Source of the DNA: Pseudarthrobacter oxydans
GTDB taxonomy: Bacteria; Actinomycetota; Actinomycetes; Actinomycetales; Micrococcaceae
Reading direction: 5' to 3'
Assembly: GCF_034258515.1 (NCBI RefSeq)
Contig: NZ_CP139438.1
Span: 2,418,001-2,482,000 of the forward strand
Length of the DNA stretch: 64,000 bases
The notes beneath the pieces are model-generated. The model had not been told where the DNA came from, ran no database searches, and worked only from the letters and a program-made list of their open reading frames with translations. This document shows, piece by piece, positions 23,656 to 33,151 of this stretch (its first letter is position 1; each line of letters opens with the position of its first letter). The position numbers were made by a program, and so were the translations under genes.

Positions 23656-26451
23656 ATGGCTAAGGCCCGGCAGGCAGGACCCGGAGGCAGAAAATCCGGC
23701 CCGGCCGCGAACGGTATGCCTGATCCGGCACACCACGGCCTTCCCCTGCACGAGGTGGTCCTCCTGCTTGGGACAGACCACGTGCGGGGCCTCGCTTCCG
23801 CGGAGGTGGCCCGCCGTCAGGAACAGTTCGGTGCCAATGCCCTGCCGCGCTCACGGGGTGCGGGAATTCTCCGGAAACTGGCGCGGCAGTTCAACAATCC
23901 GCTGGTTTACGTCCTCCTGGCCGCGGCCGCCGTCACTCTCGCCCTGGGCGAGTACCTGGACTCGGGCGTCATCCTCGCCGTCGTCCTGGTGAACACGGCG
24001 ATCGGCTTCGTCCAGGAGGTGCGGGCAGAGGCTGCCCTGGATGCGCTGCATTCCCTCGTCCGCACCCGTGCCGTGGTCACAAGGGACGGGCAGAGGCGCG
24101 AGGTTCCCTCCGAGGAGCTGGTACCGGGGGACCTCGTGCTGCTCGAAGCCGGCGACAAAGTGCCGGCGGACCTCCGGCTGGTCAGGTTGTCCGGCCTGCG
24201 CGCGGATGAGTCAGCGCTGACGGGAGAATCCGACGCAGTCGCCAAGGACGAGGTGGTACTGCCCCCGACCACCCCCGTCGCGGACCGCCGGAACATGGTC
24301 TACAGCGGCACCCTGGTGACCGCGGGCAGCGGGGCAGGCGTCGTCGTCGCAATCGGCGGCGAGACGGAACTCGGCGAGATCCATCGGCTCATGGGTGCGG
24401 TGCAGCCGGTGGCTACACCGCTGACCCAGAAACTGTCACGCTTCAGCATGACGCTGACGGTGGCCATCCTTGCCCTGGCCGCCGTGGCTTTCCTTGCCGG
24501 CGTGGCACGCGGCCAGGAGCCCGCGCAGATGTTCACCGCCGCCGTCGCACTGGCTGTGGGGGCGATTCCTGAAGGCCTGCCGGCAGCGGTCACTGTAACC
24601 CTCGCCATCGGTGTCCGCCGCATGGCCCGGCGCCGCGCCGTGGTCCGGCGGTTGCCGGTGGTTGAGACGTTGGGCAGCACCACCGTTATCTGTTCGGACA
24701 AGACCGGCACCTTTACGGAAAACCAGATGACGGTGCGTGCGCTCTGGACACCGTCCGCAACGTACGAGGTGACAGGTTCCGGTTACGGCCCGGAGGGGCA
24801 CGTCTTCCGTGCCGGGGCCGGCGTCCGGGCGGCCGGAACCGCCACGGACCGGACGACGGCGGCGGCGCAGGACGAGGCGCTGTACTGGTCCCTTCTGGCG
24901 GGAGGCGCCTGCAATGACGCCAGGATCATCAGGGAGGGACAGCACTGGCAGGCCCGGGGGGACCCCACGGAGGCGGCCATGGTGGTGGCGGCAGGGAAGG
25001 GCGGCGTGGAGGCCGGGGAGTTCCTTTCCTCCCATCCGCGGACCGGCACGCTGCCGTTCGCCTCGGAGCACCAATACATGGCAACCCTCCACACCTCCGC
25101 CTTCCCGGACGGCAGGGGCACGGGGTCCGGCATTGTGCTGGTCAAGGGCGCGGTGGAACGCGTGCTGGAGCTGTGCGCGGGGCAGATGGATCGCCAGGGC
25201 CGCACCATGCCGCTGGCCAGGCAGTCAGTACTCGATGAGGCCCACCGGTTCGCCGGCACCGGGCTGAGGGTGCTTGCCACGGCGATGATGCGCCTTCCTG
25301 CCGGCGGCGCCCTGGCCGAGTCAAGCCTGCACGGGCAGCTGACGCTGACGGGACTGCAGGCCATGTTCGATCCGCCGCGGGAGGCAGCGGCGGCATCGGT
25401 GCAGGCCTGCCACCAGGCGGGCGTGGCAGTGAAAATGATCACCGGAGACCACGTGGGAACAGCCGCCACCATTGCCAGGGCGGTGGGCCTGACCGCGGAC
25501 CGGGCGGACGGGACGGCACTGACCGGAACTGAACTTGACGCGATACCCGCGGACGGACTGCCCGACGCCGTCGAGCGGGCAACGGTCTTCGCACGGGTGT
25601 CCCCCGAACAGAAGCTTCGCCTGATCGGCGCCCTGCAGTCCCGGGGAAACGTCGTCGCCATGACAGGCGATGGCGTCAACGACGCACCGGCCCTGAGGCA
25701 GGCGAACGTGGGCATAGCCATGGGGCGCTCTGGAACGGAAGTGGCCAAGGAGGCCTCGGACATCGTCCTCACCGACGACGACTTTGCCACCATTGAGGCT
25801 GCCGTTGAGGAAGGCCGGAACGTCTTCGACAACCTGACCAAGTTCATCGTCTGGACCTTGCCCACGAACATGGGGGAAGGCCTGGTGATCCTGGTGGCAA
25901 TCCTGATCGGGGCAACGCTCCCCGTCCTGCCCACCCAGATTCTGTGGATCAACATGACCACCGCTGTGGCCCTGGGCCTGATGCTTGCCTTCGAGCCGAA
26001 GGAACCGGGCCTTATGTCCCGCCCGCCACGGGCCCCCGGCCGACCGCTGCTGACCTGGACACTTACCCTTCGGATCCTGCTGGTCTCCACCCTCCTCGTG
26101 GCAGGCACCTGGTGGATCTTCGAACTTGAGCTCGCTGGCGGCGCGTCCCTCGCGGAAGCCCGGACGGCGGCCGTCAACCTTTTTGTTGCGGTGGAACTGT
26201 TCTACCTGTTCAGCTGCCGTTCCCTCACCAGGTCGGTCTGGCGAATCGGCTTCTTCAGCAACCGCTGGGTCATCCTTGGCGTCCTGGTCCAGGCAGCCGG
26301 CCAACTGGCCATCACGTACCTGCCGCTGATGAACGAGCTTTTCCATACGGCCCCGATCACGGCGGAAGCCTGGCTGCGGATCCTGGGCATCGCACTGCTC
26401 GCGTCCCTGGTTGTGGCAGTGGAAAAGCGCTTCCGGCGCCGTGAGTTCTAG
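23656..26451 (+). CDS. P2-type cation-transporting P-type ATPase
   Basis: The 931-residue pump has N-terminal cation-ATPase segments, TGES in the actuator, AVGAIPEGLPAAVTVTLAIG in TM4 (typical of Ca2+/Na+-type pumps), SDKTGTFTENQMT with phosphorylated Asp348, and MTGDGVNDAPALRQANVGIAMG. The C-terminal membrane block ends VAVEKRFRRREF. It resembles mycobacterial CtpF, a DosR-regulated Ca2+ pump. ATG 23656 follows AAGGAGGG. It probably shares the stress-protein transcript. Confidence 0.9.
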   Translation: MAKARQAGPGGRKSGPAANGMPDPAHHGLPLHEVVLLLGTDHVRGLASAEVARRQEQFGANALPRSRGAGILRKLARQFNNPLVYVLLAAAAVTLALGEYLDSGVILAVVLVNTAIGFVQEVRAEAALDALHSLVRTRAVVTRDGQRREVPSEELVPGDLVLLEAGDKVPADLRLVRLSGLRADESALTGESDAVAKDEVVLPPTTPVADRRNMVYSGTLVTAGSGAGVVVAIGGETELGEIHRLMGAVQPVATPLTQKLSRFSMTLTVAILALAAVAFLAGVARGQEPAQMFTAAVALAVGAIPEGLPAAVTVTLAIGVRRMARRRAVVRRLPVVETLGSTTVICSDKTGTFTENQMTVRALWTPSATYEVTGSGYGPEGHVFRAGAGVRAAGTATDRTTAAAQDEALYWSLLAGGACNDARIIREGQHWQARGDPTEAAMVVAAGKGGVEAGEFLSSHPRTGTLPFASEHQYMATLHTSAFPDGRGTGSGIVLVKGAVERVLELCAGQMDRQGRTMPLARQSVLDEAHRFAGTGLRVLATAMMRLPAGGALAESSLHGQLTLTGLQAMFDPPREAAAASVQACHQAGVAVKMITGDHVGTAATIARAVGLTADRADGTALTGTELDAIPADGLPDAVERATVFARVSPEQKLRLIGALQSRGNVVAMTGDGVNDAPALRQANVGIAMGRSGTEVAKEASDIVLTDDDFATIEAAVEEGRNVFDNLTKFIVWTLPTNMGEGLVILVAILIGATLPVLPTQILWINMTTAVALGLMLAFEPKEPGLMSRPPRAPGRPLLTWTLTLRILLVSTLLVAGTWWIFELELAGGASLAEARTAAVNLFVAVELFYLFSCRSLTRSVWRIGFFSNRWVILGVLVQAAGQLAITYLPLMNELFHTAPITAEAWLRILGIALLASLVVAVEKRFRRREF

Positions 26452-26492
26452 GGGCCGTTCAACGATGCGGCGAACGCCCGGCCCGCCGTGCC

Positions 26493-27122
26493 TTACGTCT
26501 TCGGCAGGAGCCGGACCATCACCAACCCGGTGACCGCGGCCATGGCCACCGCCATCAGGACGGCGGCCCCGGCTCCTATGGCGGCAACCAGCCACACATC
26601 CTGGCCGGGCTGCCACAGCGGCGTGGCCACCGCCATGAAGACGCCCAGTCCTGCCGTCCACGCGGCGGCGCTTCCTGCCACCCACCGCCAGGCCCGCGGA
26701 ACGTGGTGCCGCAGCTCAAACCACTGCGCAAGGCCGATCGAAACCAGGATGACCACTGCCGCCACGGCTCCCGTAGCGGCCTGGGCGGGTGCGGGCCAGC
26801 CCTGCCAGCCTTCGTTGCTGAAGGTCAGCAGTGCCACGGTCCAGGCAACCACCGCCGCGGCGGCCGTCAGCAGGACCCACCGCAGAACCGATACGCCGGG
26901 CAGCGTTGTCCTGAGCACCCGCACCTGGAACCACCCCAGGACCGCTCCTTCAACGAGGCCGGCCAGCACCAGCAGCGGAACCGCCGCCGCGGGCCCCAAG
27001 GCAACCGGGACGGACTGGGCGAGTACTGGGGCAAGGAATCCCAGGCTCTCGCCGAGGCTCACCCAGCCCACCCAGCGGGCGAAGAAAGTGTTTCTGCGCG
27101 TCACAACGGGCCCCTTAGCCAC
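26493..27122 (-). CDS. Multi-pass membrane protein, unknown function
   Basis: The 209-residue protein has about six hydrophobic segments (e.g. VPLLVLAGLVEGAVLGWF, VLLTAAAAVVAWTVALLTF, VVILVSIGLAQWFELRHHV). GTG 27122 is the longest start; a shorter GTG exists at 27104. I do not recognise the family. It is convergent with the ATPase, 41 bases away. Confidence 0.65.
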   Translation of the reverse strand: MAKGPVVTRRNTFFARWVGWVSLGESLGFLAPVLAQSVPVALGPAAAVPLLVLAGLVEGAVLGWFQVRVLRTTLPGVSVLRWVLLTAAAAVVAWTVALLTFSNEGWQGWPAPAQAATGAVAAVVILVSIGLAQWFELRHHVPRAWRWVAGSAAAWTAGLGVFMAVATPLWQPGQDVWLVAAIGAGAAVLMAVAMAAVTGLVMVRLLPKT

Positions 27123-27241
27123 CGGTCACAGTCCTCCTTCCGGTGTCTTCCCCAGAGTGGGACGGGCAGCCGCGGAACACCAGTGCCAAAGGCCCTGCGG
27201 TGGCACTGGAGCCGGCCTGTCCGCCTTGGTAGCTTCAATGC

Positions 27242-27679
27242 ATGGCCATCAAACTTGAGAACGTCGGTATCGCGGTTCGCGACCTCGAAGCGGCCATCGC
27301 CTTTTTCACCGACCTCGGGCTGATACTCGTCGGCCGTGACACTGTCAGCGGCGAGTGGGCCGACACTGCCGTGGGGCTTGATGGCAACCATGCCAGGATT
27401 GCGCTGCTCCAGACCCCGGACGGCCGGGGTCAACTTGAGCTCTTCGAATACATCCACCCCGAAGCGATCGAGTCGAATCCGACCCGTCCAAACGACATCG
27501 GCATGCACCGTGTGGCCTTCTCGGTCGACGACATCGACAAAGCCCTCGAAACAGCTGCGAGGCACGGATGCCATCCGCTCCGCGGCGTGGCGACCTACGG
27601 CGATGCCTACAAACTCACGTACCTCCGCGGTCCCAGCGGAATCCTCCTGATGCTCGCCGAGAAACTGAATAACGACTGA
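27242..27679 (+). CDS. VOC family protein (methylmalonyl-CoA-epimerase-like)
   Basis: The 145-residue protein has two VOC modules: KLENVGIAVRDLEAAIAFF and later GMHRVAFSVDDIDKAL. ARIALLQTPDGRGQLELFEYIHPE carries a metal-type Glu in the first module. Substrate unknown; the DLEAAIAFFTDLG opening is generic for epimerase and glyoxalase relatives. Confidence 0.85.
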   Translation: MAIKLENVGIAVRDLEAAIAFFTDLGLILVGRDTVSGEWADTAVGLDGNHARIALLQTPDGRGQLELFEYIHPEAIESNPTRPNDIGMHRVAFSVDDIDKALETAARHGCHPLRGVATYGDAYKLTYLRGPSGILLMLAEKLNND

Positions 27680-27689
27680 CACCCTGACC

Positions 27690-27705
27690 GGGACCAATGG
27701 CTCTG
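27690..27705 (+). promoter_or_regulatory. Weak DosR-like box
   Basis: GGGACCAATGGCTCTG matches only 9 of 15 positions of the consensus. It lies 102 bases upstream of the hemerythrin gene. Listed as a candidate only because of its neighbours. Confidence 0.25.
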
Positions 27706-27807
27706 CCTGCGGCCTGCGCCTGCTGCCCATAGTTAATGGCAGGCAAGCGTCGGTCCATTACCAGCAGTCCGCAGCCAACAGCCGGCATATGAGTTAGGGA
27801 GAGAACC

Positions 27808-28335
27808 ATGAAGCACCCCAAGGACGCCGCCGCCGAGACCCAGGCGCTCCAGGCCGTCGAACAGCATCACGCGAACATGCTCGGGCAGCTCAAGGGGCTG
27901 GTGGCCCTGCTGATGGAAGCGGTTGAGGCAGGCGACACGGAAGCCGAACGAACAGCACATGCAACGCTGTTGGACTGGTGCGACAACGAGCTTATTCCCC
28001 ACGCCCTGGCAGAAGAGGGGCCCCTGTACAGTGGACCCCGCGACACCCCGGAGGGGCGGCTCCTGGTGGAGGGAATGCTGGCCGAGCACCGCGTCATCGT
28101 GGACCTGGTGGAGGAACTTCGCACGTCCAAGGGACTGTCCGCGGCAGTTGCCGGCGCTGCCATCCAGCGGATGTTTGCCATGCACCTGGAGAAGGAAAAC
28201 CGCCTCCTGATGCCCTTCGTTGCCGGCTCCCCTGCGCTTTCCCTTGCCGCAGCGGTCAAGGGACTCCACGAATTGACCGGGGAAGGCAGCGGGCACCACG
28301 CGGAAACGCACGACGGCGGCGCGCACCAGCGGTGA
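27808..28335 (+). CDS. Hemerythrin-like HHE domain protein
   Basis: The 175 residues form a four-helix cation-binding hemerythrin fold with His/Glu ligands visible: AVEQHHANML, NELIPHALAEEGPLY, LAEHRVIVDLVEEL and FAMHLEKENRLLMPF. Such domains bind di-iron and O2 or NO. The location next to the stress proteins and devR fits a role in gas or redox stress. ATG 27808 follows GGGAGAG. Confidence 0.9.
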   Translation: MKHPKDAAAETQALQAVEQHHANMLGQLKGLVALLMEAVEAGDTEAERTAHATLLDWCDNELIPHALAEEGPLYSGPRDTPEGRLLVEGMLAEHRVIVDLVEELRTSKGLSAAVAGAAIQRMFAMHLEKENRLLMPFVAGSPALSLAAAVKGLHELTGEGSGHHAETHDGGAHQR

Positions 28336-28349
28336 CCTGCCCGGCGTCC

Positions 28350-28817
28350 CTATTTTCCGCCGTCGGCTCCTCTCGCGCGGGCGCGTTCTTCGTCCGGGGC
28401 ATGGACTACCAGGACAGGGCAATGGGCGTGGCTGACGCACGCAGAACTGACCGAGCCCGGCACAAAGCCGCTGTGCCCCCGCCGCCCAACGATGAGGAGT
28501 GAGGCGCTGCGGCTCCCCTCAACCAGGAGCTCGCCGGGTTTTCCACGCATCAGCCGGGTATGGACATATGACGGCCGCTCCGGGCCGAACGCAGCTGTGA
28601 GCGCCTGCTCCAGCGACTGCTCCGCAGCGTACTGAAAACCTTCAATACCCACTACCAGGTAGAGCCCGAAGCCGGCCGGAACATCCCAGCATGCCCAAGC
28701 CTCCACCGTTGCTTCGAGCGGCCCGGCCAGGGTTGCGGCCGTCCGGAGGGCGGAAACAGAGGCGTCGGAACCGTCCACGCCCACAATTATTTTGGGGTGC
28801 CGTTCGGGGGCATCCAT
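28350..28817 (-). CDS. Universal stress protein with shortened ATP loop
   Basis: ATG 28817 gives a 155-residue UspA domain starting MDAPERHPKIIVGVDGSD. The ATP-binding segment reads GRRGHSGFVPGSVSS, so the second Gly and the GS are separated by six residues instead of nine; the same region in the paralogue at 22150 is GRRGHGGFGGLLLGS. This is an in-frame loss of three residues. A strong DosR-like box lies 60 bases upstream. Confidence 0.87.
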   Translation of the reverse strand: MDAPERHPKIIVGVDGSDASVSALRTAATLAGPLEATVEAWACWDVPAGFGLYLVVGIEGFQYAAEQSLEQALTAAFGPERPSYVHTRLMRGKPGELLVEGSRSASLLIVGRRGHSGFVPGSVSSACVSHAHCPVLVVHAPDEERARARGADGGK

Positions 28818-28877
28818 GATGCGGGCTCCATTCTCTTTGGCCTGTTCCAAGACTGGAGAAGGTGCGGGCCTGCGGGA

Positions 28878-28893
28878 TAGGGCCTAAAGTCAC
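28878..28893 (-). promoter_or_regulatory. DosR-like box 3 (consensus match)
   Basis: On the minus strand GTGACTTTAGGCCCTA matches all 15 fixed positions. It lies 60 bases upstream of the universal stress protein start (28817). Confidence 0.8.
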
Positions 28894-28971
28894 AGGGGGA
28901 TGCCGGCCGGCAGCAGGACCGGCCGGCCCGGCACAGTCGCGGCCACAGGGTGCGTTGTATGACCACGACTC

Positions 28972-28987
28972 CAGACTTTGGTCCCTT
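28972..28987 (+). promoter_or_regulatory. DosR-like box 4, first upstream of devR
   Basis: CAGACTTTGGTCCCTT keeps the GACTTTG and CCCT core. It lies 105 bases upstream of the response-regulator start. Confidence 0.5.
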
Positions 28988-29012
28988 CCAGCCGATCTGT
29001 GGGCAAGGAAGA

Positions 29013-29028
29013 ATAGTCCTAGGCCCTT
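29013..29028 (+). promoter_or_regulatory. DosR-like site, second upstream of devR
   Basis: AGTCCTAGGCCCT resembles the AGTCCTAAGGCCCT form seen at 51139. It lies between boxes 4 and 5; weaker match. Confidence 0.35.
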
Positions 29029-29050
29029 GGCAGGGCTGCCTCACACAGCA

Positions 29051-29066
29051 GTGAGTTTTGGTCCTT
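29051..29066 (+). promoter_or_regulatory. DosR-like box 5, third upstream of devR
   Basis: GTGAGTTTTGGTCCTT matches 12 of 15 positions. It lies 26 bases upstream of the response-regulator start, where binding could overlap the promoter. Confidence 0.55.
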
Positions 29067-29092
29067 ATGAAAACGGGAGCGGTTGGGTGCAA

Positions 29093-29767
29093 ATGCATGA
29101 GTCAGGTCCGGAAGGGACTGCAGGTCTCCGCGGGCCCCTGCGCGTTTTTATCCTCGACGACCATGAACTCGTCAGGCAGGGACTGAAGGACCTGTTGGAG
29201 GGTGAGGGGTTTGTGGTGGTCGGCGAAAGCGGATCGGCGGCGGAAGCCACCCGGCGCATCCCGGCATTGCAGCCGGATATTGCGATCCTGGACGGTCGGC
29301 TTCCCGACGGCACCGGCATCGAGGTCTGCAGGGACGTGCGCTCGTTCGACCCCCGCCTGCACTGCCTGATCCTGACCAGCTACGACGACGAGCAGGCCAT
29401 CCGCGGGGCTGTCCTGGCAGGCGCGTCCGGGTACATCCTCAAGCAGATCAGGAGTGACGACCTGCTTCAGGGCATCCGCAAGGCCGCCATGGGCGAATCG
29501 CTGTTCGAGCCCGGAGTCAAGGAGCGGATTATCGCCGGCCTTTCCAAAGTCCCGACAGACCCGCGGTTGGACGCGCTCAGTGCGCAGGAGAAGAAGGTAC
29601 TGGCGCTGATCGGGCAAGGACTGACGAACCGCCAGATCGGTGAGGAACTTTTCCTGGCGGAGAAAACCGTGAAGAACTACGTTTCTTCCATCCTGGCGAA
29701 ATTGGGGTTCGAAAGGCGGACCCAGGCAGCCGTCTACGTCACCCGGAATGCACAGGACGCCCAGTAA
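29093..29767 (+). CDS. devR: DevR/DosR-like response regulator
   Basis: The 224-residue protein has a receiver domain (VFILDDHELVRQGL; phospho-acceptor Asp67 in ILDGRLPDG, Thr95, Lys117) and a LuxR-type HTH (residues 160-215) with FLAEKTVKNYVSSILAKLG and ERRTQAAVY, close to mycobacterial DosR by recall. I start at ATG 29093. It diverges from a stress-protein gene. Three boxes upstream suggest autoregulation. It converges with the DevS-like kinase. Confidence 0.93.
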   Translation: MHESGPEGTAGLRGPLRVFILDDHELVRQGLKDLLEGEGFVVVGESGSAAEATRRIPALQPDIAILDGRLPDGTGIEVCRDVRSFDPRLHCLILTSYDDEQAIRGAVLAGASGYILKQIRSDDLLQGIRKAAMGESLFEPGVKERIIAGLSKVPTDPRLDALSAQEKKVLALIGQGLTNRQIGEELFLAEKTVKNYVSSILAKLGFERRTQAAVYVTRNAQDAQ

Positions 29768-29812
29768 CCCTGTGCACGGCGGTGTACAACATTCAGTCGT
29801 TTTCGGCGCAGA

Positions 29813-31633
<1,821 letters not shown>

Positions 31634-31637
31634 TCAA

Positions 31638-31653
31638 GGCCTGAAATGCCCTA
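31638..31653 (-). promoter_or_regulatory. Possible DosR-like site in devS/PNPOx intergenic DNA
   Basis: TAGGGCATTTCAGGCC on the minus strand resembles the TAGGGCATTTAGGCCC site at 49601 but has one extra base. Weak. Confidence 0.3.
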
Positions 31654-31697
31654 ATTGAAACGCTTAGCAATGCCCGCAGACTGCCACGAAATGCTGC

Positions 31698-31713
31698 GGG
31701 ACCTTCTTCCCTA
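31698..31713 (+). promoter_or_regulatory. DosR-like box 6
   Basis: GGGACCTTCTTCCCTA has inverted GGGA/TCCC halves and matches 11 of 15 positions. It is 33 bases upstream of the PNPOx-like gene. Confidence 0.55.
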
Positions 31714-31746
31714 GCCGGGTGGGATTCCCCGCCTTAGGCTACGGCC

Positions 31747-32208
31747 ATGGATACAGCTGCGACAGAACCGGAAGCCGAAAGCCTGGGCGTACATGATTGC
31801 TGGAGATACCTTCGGTCCACCTCCCTTTGCCGAATGGCCTTCACCCGTGGCAACACGGTGGAAATCTTCCCGGTGAACTACGTGCCCAGCAACGGAACAC
31901 TGCTGATCCGGACGGGAGAAGGCACGAAATTGGATGCAGTGGCGGAACGCAGGGTGGTGGCGCTGGAGGCCGACGGCCTGAACCAGTACGGCACCATCGC
32001 CTGGAGCGTCGTGGTGAAGGGCCACGCTGTGGTCGTTACCGACGCCGAGGAATTCCAGGACGCCGCCGACGCGGGGCTCTCGCCGTGGCAGGCGGGACCA
32101 AAGAACAGCCTTATCCGCGTTACACCCGAGGAGATCACCGGGCGGCGATTCGTGATCGCCCCGCCTACCCGGTGGTGGGCCCCGCAGGAGCCGGGCGACA
32201 GGGCCTGA
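31747..32208 (+). CDS. PNPOx-like flavin-binding protein
   Basis: The 153-residue protein has the split-barrel FMN fold: CWRYLRSTSLCRMAF, EIFPVNYVPSNGTLLIRTGEGTKLDAV, AWSVVVKGHAVVV and ITGRRF. Such proteins bind FMN or F420 but are rarely PNP oxidases. It resembles dormancy-regulon proteins by recall. Two paralogues lie at 49084 and 50254. The following tandem stress protein begins 46 bases downstream, so a shared transcript is likely. Confidence 0.87.
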   Translation: MDTAATEPEAESLGVHDCWRYLRSTSLCRMAFTRGNTVEIFPVNYVPSNGTLLIRTGEGTKLDAVAERRVVALEADGLNQYGTIAWSVVVKGHAVVVTDAEEFQDAADAGLSPWQAGPKNSLIRVTPEEITGRRFVIAPPTRWWAPQEPGDRA

Positions 32209-32254
32209 GGCACATCTTCACCGCCGCACTGAGAGAACCAAGGAAGGTAAACCC

Positions 32255-33127
32255 ATGGACGCAAGCAAGCCCATCGCCGTCGGCATCATCGACTCCTCCC
32301 CCTCGAACGCCGCCCTGCTGTGGGCGGCCGCCCGTGCCCGCCGGCTCAGGCTGCCGCTGGCCATCCTTCATGTCCTGGATGACCGCTGGATGGCAGGCGA
32401 GGCGCTCGATGCGCTCCCCTATATCGACGCCCTGCGGAACTCCGCGCTCGGCATGCTGAAGGAGGCCGGGGAACGCGTCCGCGCAGCAGAACCTGACCTT
32501 CAGGTAACAACTGAACTGCTGGAAGGAAGCGTCGGGGGATCCCTTGGCGACTATTCAACGAAAGCATCCATGCTGGTCCTGGGCAGCAGCGGCCACTCTC
32601 GCGCTGCACTGACGGACCGGGCGCTCCAGGCGGCTGCCCACGCAGAATGTCCGGTGGCGGTCATCGGCGCAGGCCACGGCGGCGGGCAAGGCGTCGTGGT
32701 GGGCGTGGACGGATCAAGGGAGTCCACCCAAGCCGTGGCCTTCGCGGCATCCGAGGCTGACGCACTGGGCGAAGAACTTACCGTCATCTATGCCTTCACC
32801 GGCCCCAACCGCTGGATCAAGGCAGGGCTGCCGTCCAGCAGTTTCGCGGAGCACGTGATGCAAGAGGAACAGATCGTCCTGTCAGAGACCGTGGCGGGGC
32901 TCCGCCAGGACTACCCCGGCCTCGTGGTGCACGGAGTCCTCGAAACCGTCCTGGAACCTGCCGACGCCCTGGTCCAGGCAGCTGCCAACGCACGGATGCT
33001 GGTTCTGGGCAGCCGGGGCAGGGGCGGCTTTGGAAGGCTGCTCCTCGGATCGACGGCGCACGGCGTCCTCACCCAGCCACCCTGCCCCACTGTGATCACA
33101 CGGCTGAAGAAGACCCGGCATGAGTAA
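32255..33127 (+). CDS. Tandem universal stress protein
   Basis: The 290-residue protein parallels the one at 19037: first UspA half with SMLVLGSSG, second half with VVVGVDGSRESTQAVAFAASEAD and GSRGRGGFGRLLLGS (full ATP loop). ATG 32255 follows AAGGAAGG. It is likely expressed from the box before the PNPOx gene; the P-type ATPase follows 24 bases later. Confidence 0.92.
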   Translation: MDASKPIAVGIIDSSPSNAALLWAAARARRLRLPLAILHVLDDRWMAGEALDALPYIDALRNSALGMLKEAGERVRAAEPDLQVTTELLEGSVGGSLGDYSTKASMLVLGSSGHSRAALTDRALQAAAHAECPVAVIGAGHGGGQGVVVGVDGSRESTQAVAFAASEADALGEELTVIYAFTGPNRWIKAGLPSSSFAEHVMQEEQIVLSETVAGLRQDYPGLVVHGVLETVLEPADALVQAAANARMLVLGSRGRGGFGRLLLGSTAHGVLTQPPCPTVITRLKKTRHE

Positions 33128-33151
33128 TGACGGACGGAACCTGCTGACGGC

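Noticed and set aside
26452..26492. Hairpin between the ATPase at 23656 and the convergent membrane protein
   Set aside because: Only a few imperfect GC pairs.
25321..26685. 454-codon minus-strand frame
   Set aside because: Antisense to the P-type ATPase; low-complexity, no domain.
29768..29812. Terminator between devR and devS
   Set aside because: No convincing stem in the 45-base gap.
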